Shown: piece by piece, positions 14,876 to 22,486 of the stretch
How positions within the stretch are numbered: the first letter of the stretch is position 1
Layout: each line of letters begins with the position of its first letter
DNA from: Zymogenus sp964542895
GTDB lineage: Bacteria; Desulfobacterota; Zymogenia; Zymogenales; Zymogenaceae
Direction: 5' to 3'
NCBI GenBank assembly: GCA_964542895.1
Contig: CAZIWT010000020.1
Span: 1-33,857, forward strand
DNA length: 33,857 bases
Made by a program: the position numbers and the translations under genes
Notes under the pieces: generated by a model
What the model was told of the DNA's origin: nothing
Seen by the model: only the letters and a program-made list of their open reading frames with translations
The model's database searches: none

Positions 14876-15247
14876 ATGGGAAAAATTGGAGACAGGATTA
14901 ACGAGCTTTCCGGGAAGGAGATCCCGCTGACGATATTTGCGGGCGGGGAGGAGTTTAATCTCGTTTTTAATCCCGTGCCGGAAGAGAAGCTGATATTAAA
15001 CGCCACCGATCATGCAAAGAAGAAGGCCGAGGGTGATGACGATGCAGCCTTTTCTAACGAGATGATCAAGTATTTAGCCGCCGCGGGCATGCGCGACGAG
15101 GAGGGGAACCTTGCATGGGATAGCCCAGACGAGATCAAGGTCAACGACCTCGTTTTCTATCAGCTCCAGAACTTCATGCTGAAGCACGTCATGGGCGATA
15201 TGCTGTCGCTGTCCGGGGTGCTCACGGACGAAGAAATAAAAAAGTAG
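14876..15247 (+). CDS. Tail assembly chaperone, short form (G-like)
   Basis: ATG 14876 follows CAGGAGGGATTT and gives 123 residues starting MGKIGDRINELSGKEIPLTI; an in-frame TTG at 14762 lies in the regulatory motif and is rejected. It is a small acidic protein immediately upstream of a second, overlapping-frame ORF and the tape measure. This is the layout of lambda G/GT chaperones, which coat the tape measure before tube assembly. Its last codons ATA-AAA-AAG-TAG contain the A AAA AAG slippery heptamer, so a fraction of ribosomes should shift -1 and make the long form. Confidence 0.8.
   Translation: MGKIGDRINELSGKEIPLTIFAGGEEFNLVFNPVPEEKLILNATDHAKKKAEGDDDAAFSNEMIKYLAAAGMRDEEGNLAWDSPDEIKVNDLVFYQLQNFMLKHVMGDMLSLSGVLTDEEIKK
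15238..15244 (+). promoter_or_regulatory. -1 programmed ribosomal frameshift site A AAA AAG
   Basis: The heptamer lies in the correct zero-frame phase (third base of ATA, then AAA, then AAG) and directly before the TAG stop. After a -1 slip, reading continues GTA GCG GCC into the downstream ORF without a stop. A short CTCC/GGAG stem and a CGGAG/CTCCG pairing just downstream may stimulate the shift. Confidence 0.82.
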
Positions 15248-15558
15248 CGGCCCTCCCGGAGATGAACTGGGCGTTCAGTCTCTCCTCCGAATTCGGGGGG
15301 GCGCAGGAAATTATCAGAACGTTTCACCAGATATGGTACGGGGTTGACGCGGAGCCGGTCGTCACTCTCGACTGGGTGAGGGCGATCTCGGCATACAGGA
15401 GGGCCCAGCAGAAGCCCGAGGTCGGAGAAAAGGGGTTCAAGGCGCCGCCAGGCACAATAACCAAGGACGGCAGGATAATAAGGATGGAGCTTGTCCACGA
15501 CACCTCCGACACGCTGATTTACAACATTGTAAATAGACTTTTTGGGTACGAGAAATGA
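15244..15558 (+). CDS. Tail assembly chaperone, frameshifted extension (T-like)
   Basis: This frame is entered by -1 frameshifting at 15238-15244 and adds about 104 residues (VAALPEMNWAFSLSSEF onwards) to the 123-residue short form. The ATG at 15262 could also start it alone, but no good ribosome site precedes it. In lambda the GT fusion recruits the tail tube protein while the G part binds the tape measure, and the order here is the same. The end overlaps the next gene by 4 bases. Neither half shows sequence I can place in a named family; the evidence is arrangement, slippery sequence and frame. Confidence 0.75.
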   Translation, partial: VAALPEMNWAFSLSSEFGGAQEIIRTFHQIWYGVDAEPVVTLDWVRAISAYRRAQQKPEVGEKGFKAPPGTITKDGRIIRMELVHDTSDTLIYNIVNRLFGYEK

Positions 15559-16049
15559 TCAAAGTCGAGATTTCGGGAGACAGCTTCGAGAAGGAGGCCC
15601 AGGAGCTCGAAGCGATGGGGATGAGCACCTACATGGCGCTCCAGCGGGACCTCAAGAAGATTTTTGGCGATATTTACGCCATGCTCCCAATGCTTATGGG
15701 AAACCTTAAGAGGGCCCTGCAACTTGTTTCGGTTCCCGGCCGTAAGGAGGCGGGGATAGAGCTTCGAAATAAGGCGGGATCTTATTATTCCCCCCTCGGT
15801 TACGGGACGAAGCAGTACTTCGATAAATGGCCCGAAGATCACGACATGCACCGCTCTAAAAAGGCCCATACCAAGAGCGAGGTATCAAGGACAAAGAGGC
15901 TCGGCAGGTCAGTGATGGCAAATCCCCGGGCCGAGTCCCATGCATTCGAGAAAGTTTTAAGGAAACACGGCTTTACTAACATTAAGGTTCTGGGCGACGG
16001 GACGATAGACGCAGATCCACCCCCAAACTGGCCCAACATAGAGACTTAA
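15555..16049 (+). CDS. Minor tail-associated protein, unknown
   Basis: The 164-residue basic protein starts at an ATGA overlap with the chaperone extension and ends one base before the tape measure gene. The N-terminal 50 residues are a helix (FEKEAQELEAMGMSTYMALQ); the rest is rich in Lys, Arg, His and Ser. The arrangement recalls HK97 gp10-like tail completion proteins, but those usually precede the tube gene. I give no firm function. Confidence 0.5.
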   Translation: MIKVEISGDSFEKEAQELEAMGMSTYMALQRDLKKIFGDIYAMLPMLMGNLKRALQLVSVPGRKEAGIELRNKAGSYYSPLGYGTKQYFDKWPEDHDMHRSKKAHTKSEVSRTKRLGRSVMANPRAESHAFEKVLRKHGFTNIKVLGDGTIDADPPPNWPNIET

Positions 16050-16050
16050 T

Positions 16051-18927
16051 ATGGCAGACATCACAAGAAACATAACTTTTAGGGCTCAAGATTCAGAGCT
16101 ACGGCGGGCGGGGCAAGAATTACGTAAGCTCAACGAGACCATGACCCAACTCGGCAATACCGCAAGGGTGCTCACGTCTGAGATGGGGCGCGTTGCTGCG
16201 GTTGCGGGCGGTAACAAATTCGCCGAAATGTCTCGGAGAGCAAGGGGCTATGCGCAGGAACTTGAGCATATCAGTAAGAGCGCCAACAACGCCGCCACAT
16301 CCACTGCTAAAATCCCCCGCCAATTAAACGCCTTTGAAAAAGCCGCTAAAGCCATCCACGGCGGCAGCGTTGCGATAGAACACCTTGAGGCAAATATTTA
16401 TTCCGCATCAAGGGGTTTCGCCCTGTTTTCACAGATGGTGGCAAGACGTCCGGTTCAGGCGTTGCGGCTGTTCACATCCGCCAGCTTCCAGGCCACCACC
16501 GGAATGACAAGAATGGCGTTCGCCGCAAAATCTCTTGGCGAGGCGTTCGCCTTTGTCGCCGCATCCCGCTTTGGGGTGATAGCCATAATGTTCGGGGCGA
16601 TTGCGGGCCTTTCAGCCGCCGCAAGGGGGACGGTCAGGTCGTTTGCTGAACTCGAAGAGCAGACGATGAAGGTTATGTCCGCGATTACCGTGGCGGAGGG
16701 CGCGGCTATATCTTACAACAAGGTGTGGTATTCGATAGCCGAAAACGCCATCAGGTACGGCAAGGCGTTCGAGGACGTTGGCAAGGTTCAGTGGGAGTTA
16801 AAGTCGGCCGGCCTTTCTACGTCTGAGGCGATGGCGGGCGTTGCGGCCAACATGATGCTGATGTACACCGAGATCGAGAACATCGGCCAGGCAACCCGCA
16901 TGACCGCCGGCATCTTTATGACGTTCCGGGACGAGTTAATGGGGAGCCGCGATGCCGCAGAAGCGTTCGAGTACATGGGGGACGTTCTTGCCTATACCAT
17001 GAACCGAAGCATGGTGGACGCAGACACGCTGACGCAGTCCTTCAAGTTTTCTCTGGCGTCTGCCGAGGCGACGGGACTCGGGTTTGAGGAACTCTCCGCT
17101 GTAATCGCAACCCTCAATAACCACATGATAATGTCCGGGCGTGCGGGTCGCTCCGTAAACCGGATGTTGTCTCAACTCAATGTTTTCCTGCCGGAGGTCG
17201 CCGATAAATACAACCTCGTCTACGACGCCGCAAAGCCCCTCGGCCCACAGCTGTTCTCTATTCTTTCCCAGCTTAACAAGGGCATCGGCGAGGGGGCCCT
17301 GTCGATGGACGAGTTTACCCGGTGGATGAAGGGCCTCGGTCTCCGCGGCGGGCCAGCACTGATAGCGCTTGTAAGAAACTTCGACGAGCTCAAAGATATT
17401 CTTGATGACATTAATGCCGGAGACGTAGAAAGCGCCCTCGCGAAGATCGCAGCGACGAGGATGGACACGCTGAACGCCCAGTGGGGGAGGTTTAAGGAAA
17501 CCGTAAAAGCGGTTTCGGCGGAGTTGTCAAGACCGTTTCTTGGGGATGCCAAGGTTGGTTTTAGGGGTCTCGCAGATGCCGGAGAGTGGTGGATTAAAAC
17601 ACAAGAAAAAATAAGCCAACTTGAAAAGGAGAGACAGGGGCAGGATTGGTGGAAGTGGGTTGAGCGCTATGAGTTATCGACCGGCAAGATCGGGAAAAAC
17701 CTCGTGGGCAGTGCCGAACTAATTGCTAATATCTATGGCGTTCTTAAGGGCGGGATGGATATTAAAAGTGCAATGAAGCAAATAGAAAAGGCTGGCGGGG
17801 CAGAATATATCGAGAGCTTAAACGAAGCGGAGCTTTTACTTGGAGGGTTGCATGATAAATATAAAGAAATATCAGAGAGTATAAGATCAATTCTGTCTGC
17901 ACAGGAGCAATATAATCTTGCGGTTGCCGAGGGGAAGCTAACCGTTGATATAACAAATAACGCTATAAAAGGACTTGAGACTCAATCAAAAAGCCTTTGG
18001 AAATCTCTTACAAAGATTGCCGACGAGGAGGAGTGGAACAAAACGTGGGAGGCAATTTTAAAAACAGAGAAAGCAATTAACGGCATGGAAACATCGCTCA
18101 AAAAGGCCACGGAATTCCCTATGGATAAGATGGTTAACTTCCTCCGCGAAACCGACATGCTGACCGACGCCGAATATATGGCATACCTGACGAAGTCGCT
18201 AAAGAAAGAAATGGACGAATACAATAAGGCGGTCAAGGGCGGCCTAATGACGCAGGTTAAGGAGGGCGGGGATGTCCTAAACGTGTACACCAAGCTTACG
18301 CGGGAAATGGAGAAGCAGAAGAAGGCCCAGGACGAGCTCAACCGGTCGGTCGCGCGGATGAAGGCGGATTTTACGATCAAGGGCGGGATGGAAGATGAGC
18401 GGTCGCTTCGCAGGAGGATAGACTACCTCAACGCCATGAAGTACCTCGGGGATCCGTCACAGGTACAGGCGTTCAACAAACAGATCACGGACCTCTACGA
18501 CAAGTTGGGGAAGATTACCGGCGAAGACTATTTCTCGAAGAACGTTCTTGCTGTCACACAGAACGAGGAGGCGATGAGAGGGCTCGCTAATTCGGCGAAG
18601 GCCGCTGCGAATGACATGAAAGAAATGGGGCTGGGCATTGACAGCGTCCTTGGTGGCAAGGGACCCATATCTGAAGCCTTAAAAAGCATAAAAGAAATGT
18701 CTACGCCCATAGACACGATGAACGAAAAAATCACAACAAGCCTTGAACCCGGGTTCGGTCTTATATATGACCATACCAACAACACACATAAGATGTTCGG
18801 CGAGATTAATAAAGAAATAGACACGATGATAAAAAAACTCGAAAGGGCATCTAATATTAACCTCTCGGGCGGAACTGGCGGCGGCGCGGGCATCTCCGTG
18901 AGCGAGGAATTGATGAGTGGAGAATAA
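16051..18927 (+). CDS. Tail tape measure protein
   Basis: At 958 residues this is the longest gene and sets tail length: at about 0.15 nm per residue the tail would be near 140 nm. Residues 1-110 are helical coiled coil. A hydrophobic segment (FGVIAIMFGAIAGLSAAARG, about 173-192) is followed by a TP901-type tape-measure core. The core contains AFEYMGDVLAYTMNRSMVDA and TGLGFEELSAVIATLNN (about 310-370). The C-terminal third is long charged helices ending in a glycine-rich tail. The stretch coding for about residues 510-690 (17580-18120) is more AT-rich than the rest and may be an exchanged segment. Its stop codon lies in the first unit of a 16-bp tandem repeat. Confidence 0.9.
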   Translation: MADITRNITFRAQDSELRRAGQELRKLNETMTQLGNTARVLTSEMGRVAAVAGGNKFAEMSRRARGYAQELEHISKSANNAATSTAKIPRQLNAFEKAAKAIHGGSVAIEHLEANIYSASRGFALFSQMVARRPVQALRLFTSASFQATTGMTRMAFAAKSLGEAFAFVAASRFGVIAIMFGAIAGLSAAARGTVRSFAELEEQTMKVMSAITVAEGAAISYNKVWYSIAENAIRYGKAFEDVGKVQWELKSAGLSTSEAMAGVAANMMLMYTEIENIGQATRMTAGIFMTFRDELMGSRDAAEAFEYMGDVLAYTMNRSMVDADTLTQSFKFSLASAEATGLGFEELSAVIATLNNHMIMSGRAGRSVNRMLSQLNVFLPEVADKYNLVYDAAKPLGPQLFSILSQLNKGIGEGALSMDEFTRWMKGLGLRGGPALIALVRNFDELKDILDDINAGDVESALAKIAATRMDTLNAQWGRFKETVKAVSAELSRPFLGDAKVGFRGLADAGEWWIKTQEKISQLEKERQGQDWWKWVERYELSTGKIGKNLVGSAELIANIYGVLKGGMDIKSAMKQIEKAGGAEYIESLNEAELLLGGLHDKYKEISESIRSILSAQEQYNLAVAEGKLTVDITNNAIKGLETQSKSLWKSLTKIADEEEWNKTWEAILKTEKAINGMETSLKKATEFPMDKMVNFLRETDMLTDAEYMAYLTKSLKKEMDEYNKAVKGGLMTQVKEGGDVLNVYTKLTREMEKQKKAQDELNRSVARMKADFTIKGGMEDERSLRRRIDYLNAMKYLGDPSQVQAFNKQITDLYDKLGKITGEDYFSKNVLAVTQNEEAMRGLANSAKAAANDMKEMGLGIDSVLGGKGPISEALKSIKEMSTPIDTMNEKITTSLEPGFGLIYDHTNNTHKMFGEINKEIDTMIKKLERASNINLSGGTGGGAGISVSEELMSGE

Positions 18928-18997
18928 CGACCTTGGAGAATAACGACCTTGGAGAATAACGACCTTGGAGAATAATGGCCTTGGAGAATAATGGCCT
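18919..18997 (+). repeat. Five-unit 16-bp tandem repeat carrying a ribosome-binding site
   Basis: Units begin at 18919, 18935, 18951, 18967 and 18983 (the last is 15 bp). Units 1-3 are GGAGAATAACGACCTT. Units 4-5 have GGAGAATAATGGCCTT, which creates an ATG after the GGAG. The ATG in unit 5 (18991) starts the next gene, and unit 4 has a competing ATG at 18975 with a short frame. The array duplicates the translation start region. Confidence 0.9.
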
Positions 18998-19179
18998 GGA
19001 AAGATAATTGGAACAGGGTGGAGTTCATGCAGGTATTAAGGGGGCAGACGGCCCCCTTTCTTGCGGACGGGTGGGAGATCGACACCGAACCCCAGCTGCC
19101 CTTTAAGCCGTACTTTATGACGTTTAACCCAAACGATCCCAAGGACTATCCAGTCCTGTTAAGGAGGATTATATGCTGA
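18991..19179 (+). CDS. Small hypothetical protein, 62 residues
   Basis: The ATG at 18991 is in the last repeat unit, with GGAGAATA just ahead. The protein is small, soluble and aromatic (MAWKDNWNRVEFMQVLRGQT...). Its coding sequence contains a GGGGGC/GCCCCC hairpin followed by TTTCTT near 19039-19063, which could act as a weak terminator or pause. It overlaps the phosphoesterase gene by 7 bases, so the two are probably co-translated. Function is unknown. Confidence 0.55.
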   Translation: MAWKDNWNRVEFMQVLRGQTAPFLADGWEIDTEPQLPFKPYFMTFNPNDPKDYPVLLRRIIC

Positions 19180-20012
19180 AGTTTTCCAGGGATGTCGAGT
19201 ATAGGGACGGCGACGAATTTACGCTCGTCAGCTTGTTCGACATCCACTACGGCGCGGCCGCCTGCGCCGAGGACGAGCTTGCGAGAGACCTGAAAAAATT
19301 CGGGTTGAAGGATAAAACGTTTTTTATTGGTGGGGGAGACTTTGGTAACAACATCAAGGTCAGGGACCGCCGGTTCCGGTTCAGCGAACTCCACCCGCGA
19401 TATTACGGCAGGGACTCATACATAGAGGATGTCTATGACGATCTGGCGGCGGTGATAATGAAGCACACCGCCCCCGAACAGTGGCTTGCGGTGGGGGACG
19501 GCAACCACGAACAGCACTTTATACAGGAAAACTCGACCGACCCGATGAAGATGTTCTGCGAGCGGATAGGCTACGTCAACAGGGGCGGGTACGACTATAT
19601 GGTAGTTCTAAACTTTCACCAGACGAAAAAGGGTGGCAGGGGCAGCGGCATGAAGTTCGTCATCTATGTCAACCACGGCTGGGGATCCGCCGCGAGGACC
19701 GAGGGCGCGGCGATAACGAAATACTCCAGAACGATCATGTACTACTACGCCGACATGTACCTCTTCGGCCACACACACGGCCTGTGGGCCCACCCAATGG
19801 TCAGGATAGAGCCGAAGGTGAGGGGCGAGGGGTTCAAGGAGAAGAGGGTCTACGTCGCAGAGTGTGGGACGTATCTCAAGACCTTTTTAGAGCGAAAGGA
19901 GCCGACCTACTCGGAGATGAAGGGCTACAGCCCGAAGGTCCTTGGGTGCGCCCGGTTCACGCTCCGCCCGAACCGAATCAGATCGGTCGTGGAGGTGGAA
20001 AGCATAGTTTGA
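19173..20012 (+). CDS. Calcineurin-like metallophosphoesterase
   Basis: This 279-residue protein carries the full two-metal phosphoesterase signature. It has Asp23-x-His25 (FDIHYG), GGGD ending at Asp56, GDGNHE at 108-113, His168 in VNHGW, and GHTH at 189-192. Such enzymes hydrolyse phosphomono- or diesters, including nucleic acids, nucleotides and phospholipid head groups; the substrate cannot be read here. No signal peptide is present, so it acts in the cytoplasm or virion. Its position after the tape measure and before a membrane/phospholipase cassette is unusual for a tail operon. Its stop codon overlaps motif pair 2. Confidence 0.88.
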   Translation: MLKFSRDVEYRDGDEFTLVSLFDIHYGAAACAEDELARDLKKFGLKDKTFFIGGGDFGNNIKVRDRRFRFSELHPRYYGRDSYIEDVYDDLAAVIMKHTAPEQWLAVGDGNHEQHFIQENSTDPMKMFCERIGYVNRGGYDYMVVLNFHQTKKGGRGSGMKFVIYVNHGWGSAARTEGAAITKYSRTIMYYYADMYLFGHTHGLWAHPMVRIEPKVRGEGFKEKRVYVAECGTYLKTFLERKEPTYSEMKGYSPKVLGCARFTLRPNRIRSVVEVESIV

Positions 20013-20034
20013 CAAGATAAAAAGTTTGTCAAAT
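20007..20034 (+). promoter_or_regulatory. Paired 11-bp palindrome motif, copy 2
   Basis: GTTTGACAAGA (20007-20017) and GTTTGTCAAAT (20024-20034) start 17 bp apart. The left copy carries A in place of the central T, so TTTGACAA and TTGTCAAA are perfect complements and could also form a hairpin in RNA. The pair overlaps the phosphoesterase stop codon and ends 22 bases before the next start. Confidence 0.72.
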
Positions 20035-20056
20035 TTAAAAAAAAGGAGGGATAGTA

Positions 20057-20329
20057 ATGGATTTTTTTAACGCCGTCGTTGAGGCGGTGTGGGGTTGTTT
20101 TGAGGTCGTCGTCACCATGCTGACTTACCTGCTGATTCTCGTCGGGGTAAACATCCTGGCGATAAACGACGCATGGTTCAGAAAGGCGGGTTTTGTGCTT
20201 CTTGTCGTCGGCAACGTGGTGGGCTTTTTATGGCTGCTGATGATCGGAAAATACCTCGCGGCCGTCTTCACCCTTGCCATAGCCCTTTCTTGTTATGGCC
20301 ACTACCGCATACAAAGGAGGAGCGGGTAA
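20057..20329 (+). CDS. Small membrane protein, two or three spans
   Basis: AAGGAGGG precedes the ATG at 20057. The 90-residue protein is almost wholly hydrophobic, with spans near residues 12-36 (VVVTMLTYLLILVGVNILAI), 43-62 (AGFVLLVVGNVVGFLWLLMI) and 64-82, and a basic C-terminus (YRIQRRSG). It resembles holins in size and layout but stands far from the lysis block, at the head of the phospholipase cassette. It could form pores that give the patatin access to membrane, or serve superinfection exclusion. Its TAA overlaps the next ATG by one base. Confidence 0.65.
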   Translation: MDFFNAVVEAVWGCFEVVVTMLTYLLILVGVNILAINDAWFRKAGFVLLVVGNVVGFLWLLMIGKYLAAVFTLAIALSCYGHYRIQRRSG

Positions 20330-21069
20330 TGAAAAAGTTAGCGATCTTTCTGTTGGGGGGCCTGTTGGCCCTTTTTCTTTTTACGGGAACGGCCAGCGCG
20401 GAGGATGTCTATCTTGTTAAGGGTAGTGGGTATATAACGTGCGATGAGGGCAACAAGGTTATCGTTTATCCGCAAGCCATTGTGAAAAACGACCTCAATT
20501 ACGGTACGAGACTCGCCTTTAAATTTGTTCTGCCAAAGAACGGCGGGGTGGTTGCCTCACAGGTTGTTGAAAAAGATAAGTACGGGAATGTGTTCTCTAT
20601 AGATGCGCACGAGGAAAAACCCCTTTATCCGATGTTTGTTTTTCCTAAAGCCGTCTTTGAACAGGCCGACAACCTTGGCAAGATGGCCGTGAGCCCGGTA
20701 GGAAAGCCGCCCACCTTAAGGAAAATCCAGGGCAACGAACTGCTTCTCGACTCGCCAAACTTCACCGACCAGCCCGTACACCTCGTTCTTGGGGCTAAAA
20801 AGGTTAAGGGCGTAATGACGAGGAAGGTGCTGACCACGTGCCACATAAAAAACCCCAACAACACACCGGTCGGTGTGAAGCTCTTCGTAAGTATAAGGTC
20901 GAAGGAGACGGGCGAAGTTTTGTGTCAGGACAGATTTCGGGCTTACCACAACGAGACTATCGAGGCGGGGGACACTAAACACGTCTCGGTTTCGTCTTAC
21001 TTCCCGGAGAAGTTTTTCGGTGTCGGATATATTTACGTTGAAATAGAGGAGTGGAATTTCTGCTTATGA
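20329..21069 (+). CDS. Exported protein of unknown function
   Basis: The ATG at 20329 follows AAAGGAGGAGCGGGTA. The upstream in-frame extension to 20173 is rejected because it would bury the signal peptide. Residues 1-24 are a clear Sec signal (MKKLAIFLLGGLLALFLFTG, cleavage after ASA). The mature 222 residues are beta-rich with Cys residues that could form disulphides in the periplasm. No known domain is recognised. The predicted two-sandwich layout (strands around 30-80 and 160-240) might be a surface or periplasmic binding protein. It is coupled to the membrane-protein gene upstream and to the patatin downstream. Confidence 0.65.
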   Translation: MKKLAIFLLGGLLALFLFTGTASAEDVYLVKGSGYITCDEGNKVIVYPQAIVKNDLNYGTRLAFKFVLPKNGGVVASQVVEKDKYGNVFSIDAHEEKPLYPMFVFPKAVFEQADNLGKMAVSPVGKPPTLRKIQGNELLLDSPNFTDQPVHLVLGAKKVKGVMTRKVLTTCHIKNPNNTPVGVKLFVSIRSKETGEVLCQDRFRAYHNETIEAGDTKHVSVSSYFPEKFFGVGYIYVEIEEWNFCL

Positions 21070-21884
21070 AGACCGCCGTCATTCTAACTGGCGGCGGGGC
21101 AAACGCCGCATTTCAGGTCGGAGCGCTGGAGTTCCTTACCAAGCGGCTGGAAATGGAGTGGGACATATACCTTGGGATATCGGCCGGGGCCCTCAACGCG
21201 GTCATGGCCGCGCAGGGAGATGTTGACAGGCTCGTCGACATATGGTCTGGGCTGGACTCGCACAGGAAGATATACAGGAAGCCCCCGTTGAGTTACGCCG
21301 TCTACCTGAGGCGTTACTGGAAATACAACAACTCGCCCCTCCGCGATCTTATACGGGAGAACGTGGACGTTGAGAGGCTGAACGCGCGGGGGAGGGTCGT
21401 AAGGGTGTGTGCCACGTGCTGGGATACCGGCGAGCCCCGGTGGTTTGGGCCGGAGGAGGACGGATTTCTCGATGCGGTCATTGCCTCGACCTCAATACCG
21501 TTTTACTTTAAAATGAGGCAGATCGGCAACAATAGATATTTCGACGGCGGGCTCACGACGGCCGTGGCGGTGGATGACGCCCTGAAGCTCGGGGCGGAGA
21601 AGATTGTTTTGATACTCGCTTCACCCCGCTGCCTGCCGAGGGAGATGTCCCCTATAGTTTCGGCCCACCTGATGGGCGAACGGACGATAGAGATTATGCT
21701 CCACCAGTTGAGGGAGACGAGGCTTTCCCTGCATGGGAAGATGGAGGAACGGGGGGATCTGGTGGTGATAGCGCCGGAGAGGAAGTTTTCGAGGACGATA
21801 AAGTTCAGCAGGGACCACATCTTTGAAGCGATGGAGCACGGCTGGACGGAGGCTCGGGAAAAATGGCTGTATCAAAAATTATAA
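21066..21884 (+). CDS. Patatin-like phospholipase
   Basis: From the ATGA overlap at 21066 the protein has 272 residues. It shows the patatin Ser-Asp dyad: the oxyanion-hole loop GGGANAAFQVGAL at 9-21, the nucleophile elbow GISAG with Ser39, and the catalytic Asp160 in YFDGG. The family hydrolyses acyl chains from membrane lipids. There is no signal peptide, so it should attack the inner membrane from the cytoplasm or need a partner. Patatins act as effectors in CBASS defence and as bacterial toxins; as phage cargo this one may aid lysis, exclusion or host-lipid use. No CD-NTase is nearby. A 35-residue membrane peptide overlaps its 3' end. Confidence 0.9.
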   Translation: MKTAVILTGGGANAAFQVGALEFLTKRLEMEWDIYLGISAGALNAVMAAQGDVDRLVDIWSGLDSHRKIYRKPPLSYAVYLRRYWKYNNSPLRDLIRENVDVERLNARGRVVRVCATCWDTGEPRWFGPEEDGFLDAVIASTSIPFYFKMRQIGNNRYFDGGLTTAVAVDDALKLGAEKIVLILASPRCLPREMSPIVSAHLMGERTIEIMLHQLRETRLSLHGKMEERGDLVVIAPERKFSRTIKFSRDHIFEAMEHGWTEAREKWLYQKL

Positions 21885-21970
21885 AGGCGGGACTGGTGTT
21901 GTTGGTCGTAAAGATTGTCGTTAGCCTTATGTTTCTCTCGACCATTCTGGAGTTCTTGTCAAAATTTTAA
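21863..21970 (+). CDS. Small single-span membrane peptide, 35 residues
   Basis: The ATG at 21863 lies 22 bases inside the patatin gene in another frame. The peptide begins MAVSKIIKAGLVLLVVKIVV and is one hydrophobic helix flanked by Lys residues, ending FLSKF. This is the shape of small membrane toxins, holin-like peptides and membrane anchors. The first element of motif pair 3 overlaps its last codons. No strong ribosome site is seen, so it may be translated by coupling to the patatin stop. It is too short for ordinary gene callers. Confidence 0.55.
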   Translation: MAVSKIIKAGLVLLVVKIVVSLMFLSTILEFLSKF

Positions 21971-21981
21971 GTTTGTCAAAC
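21954..21981 (+). promoter_or_regulatory. Paired 11-bp palindrome motif, copy 3
   Basis: TCTTGTCAAAA (21954-21964) and GTTTGTCAAAC (21971-21981) again start 17 bp apart. The second is followed at once by CGGAGAGATT and the ATG at 21992, so the pair is directly upstream of a ribosome site. It overlaps the end of the preceding peptide gene. Confidence 0.72.
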
Positions 21982-21991
21982 CGGAGAGATT

Positions 21992-22486
21992 ATGCCCGAC
22001 TTTACGTTATTAAACATCGAGAGCCTGAACGACTTCCTGATGGAGTTACACACAATCGACGACATCAAGGTCAGGAGGGGAAAAAAGTTTAGGGCCATGT
22101 GGTATCGCTACTGTCCCGCCGAAGAAACGGGAGATTTCGTATGGGGAACGTGGGAAATATCACGGTGGGAAATATCACGTGTTACCGGCTCATGTTTCAT
22201 CACGTTTTCCGTGCCCCGCGACTGGGTCTTTATGAAAGAAGGCGAGGTGCTTTTCAGGCTGGACGAGGAGGAAGGCGCCCTGCCCTTCGAGAAGATCGTT
22301 CGGGAGGATCTCCTGGCGGAGTTGTGGGAGGACGTGGTGGAGCTCGTCGATCTCAACATGCCGGCCGGCGAGACGAACAATAATCTGTGGACGGACTTCG
22401 ACCTGGTCTTCGGTAAATCGGCGATGGTCAGGAAGGGGGACGAGGCGGAGATAACCATCGAGGCCGAACTGGAGTACAGGGGATGA
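21992..22486 (+). CDS. Tail-associated protein, 164 residues
   Basis: The gene starts 10 bases after motif pair 3, with GGAGAG as ribosome site, and opens the tail-tip group. It is an alpha/beta protein with acidic helices (ELWEDVVELVDL) and no recognised domain. Residues about 54-63 (WEISRWEISR) come from an exact 15-bp tandem duplication at 22150-22179, an in-frame five-residue expansion. It overlaps the next gene by 4 bases. Distal tail or tail-tip adaptor function is suggested only by position. Confidence 0.5.
   Translation: MPDFTLLNIESLNDFLMELHTIDDIKVRRGKKFRAMWYRYCPAEETGDFVWGTWEISRWEISRVTGSCFITFSVPRDWVFMKEGEVLFRLDEEEGALPFEKIVREDLLAELWEDVVELVDLNMPAGETNNNLWTDFDLVFGKSAMVRKGDEAEITIEAELEYRG
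22150..22179 (+). repeat. 15-bp in-frame tandem duplication
   Basis: GTGGGAAATATCACG occurs twice without a gap at 22150-22164 and 22165-22179. It adds five residues to the protein (WEISR twice) and looks like a recent slippage event. Confidence 0.95.

Noticed and set aside
14760..20055. Reading the GTTTGTCAAAC elements as -35 boxes of ordinary sigma-70 promoters
   Set aside because: No -10-like hexamer occurs at 16-18 bp from TTGTCA in any copy, and the two-element spacing is constant instead.
19173..21884. The phosphoesterase plus patatin as a CBASS operon
   Set aside because: CBASS needs a CD-NTase to make the signal, and none is present; the patatin resemblance alone does not support it.
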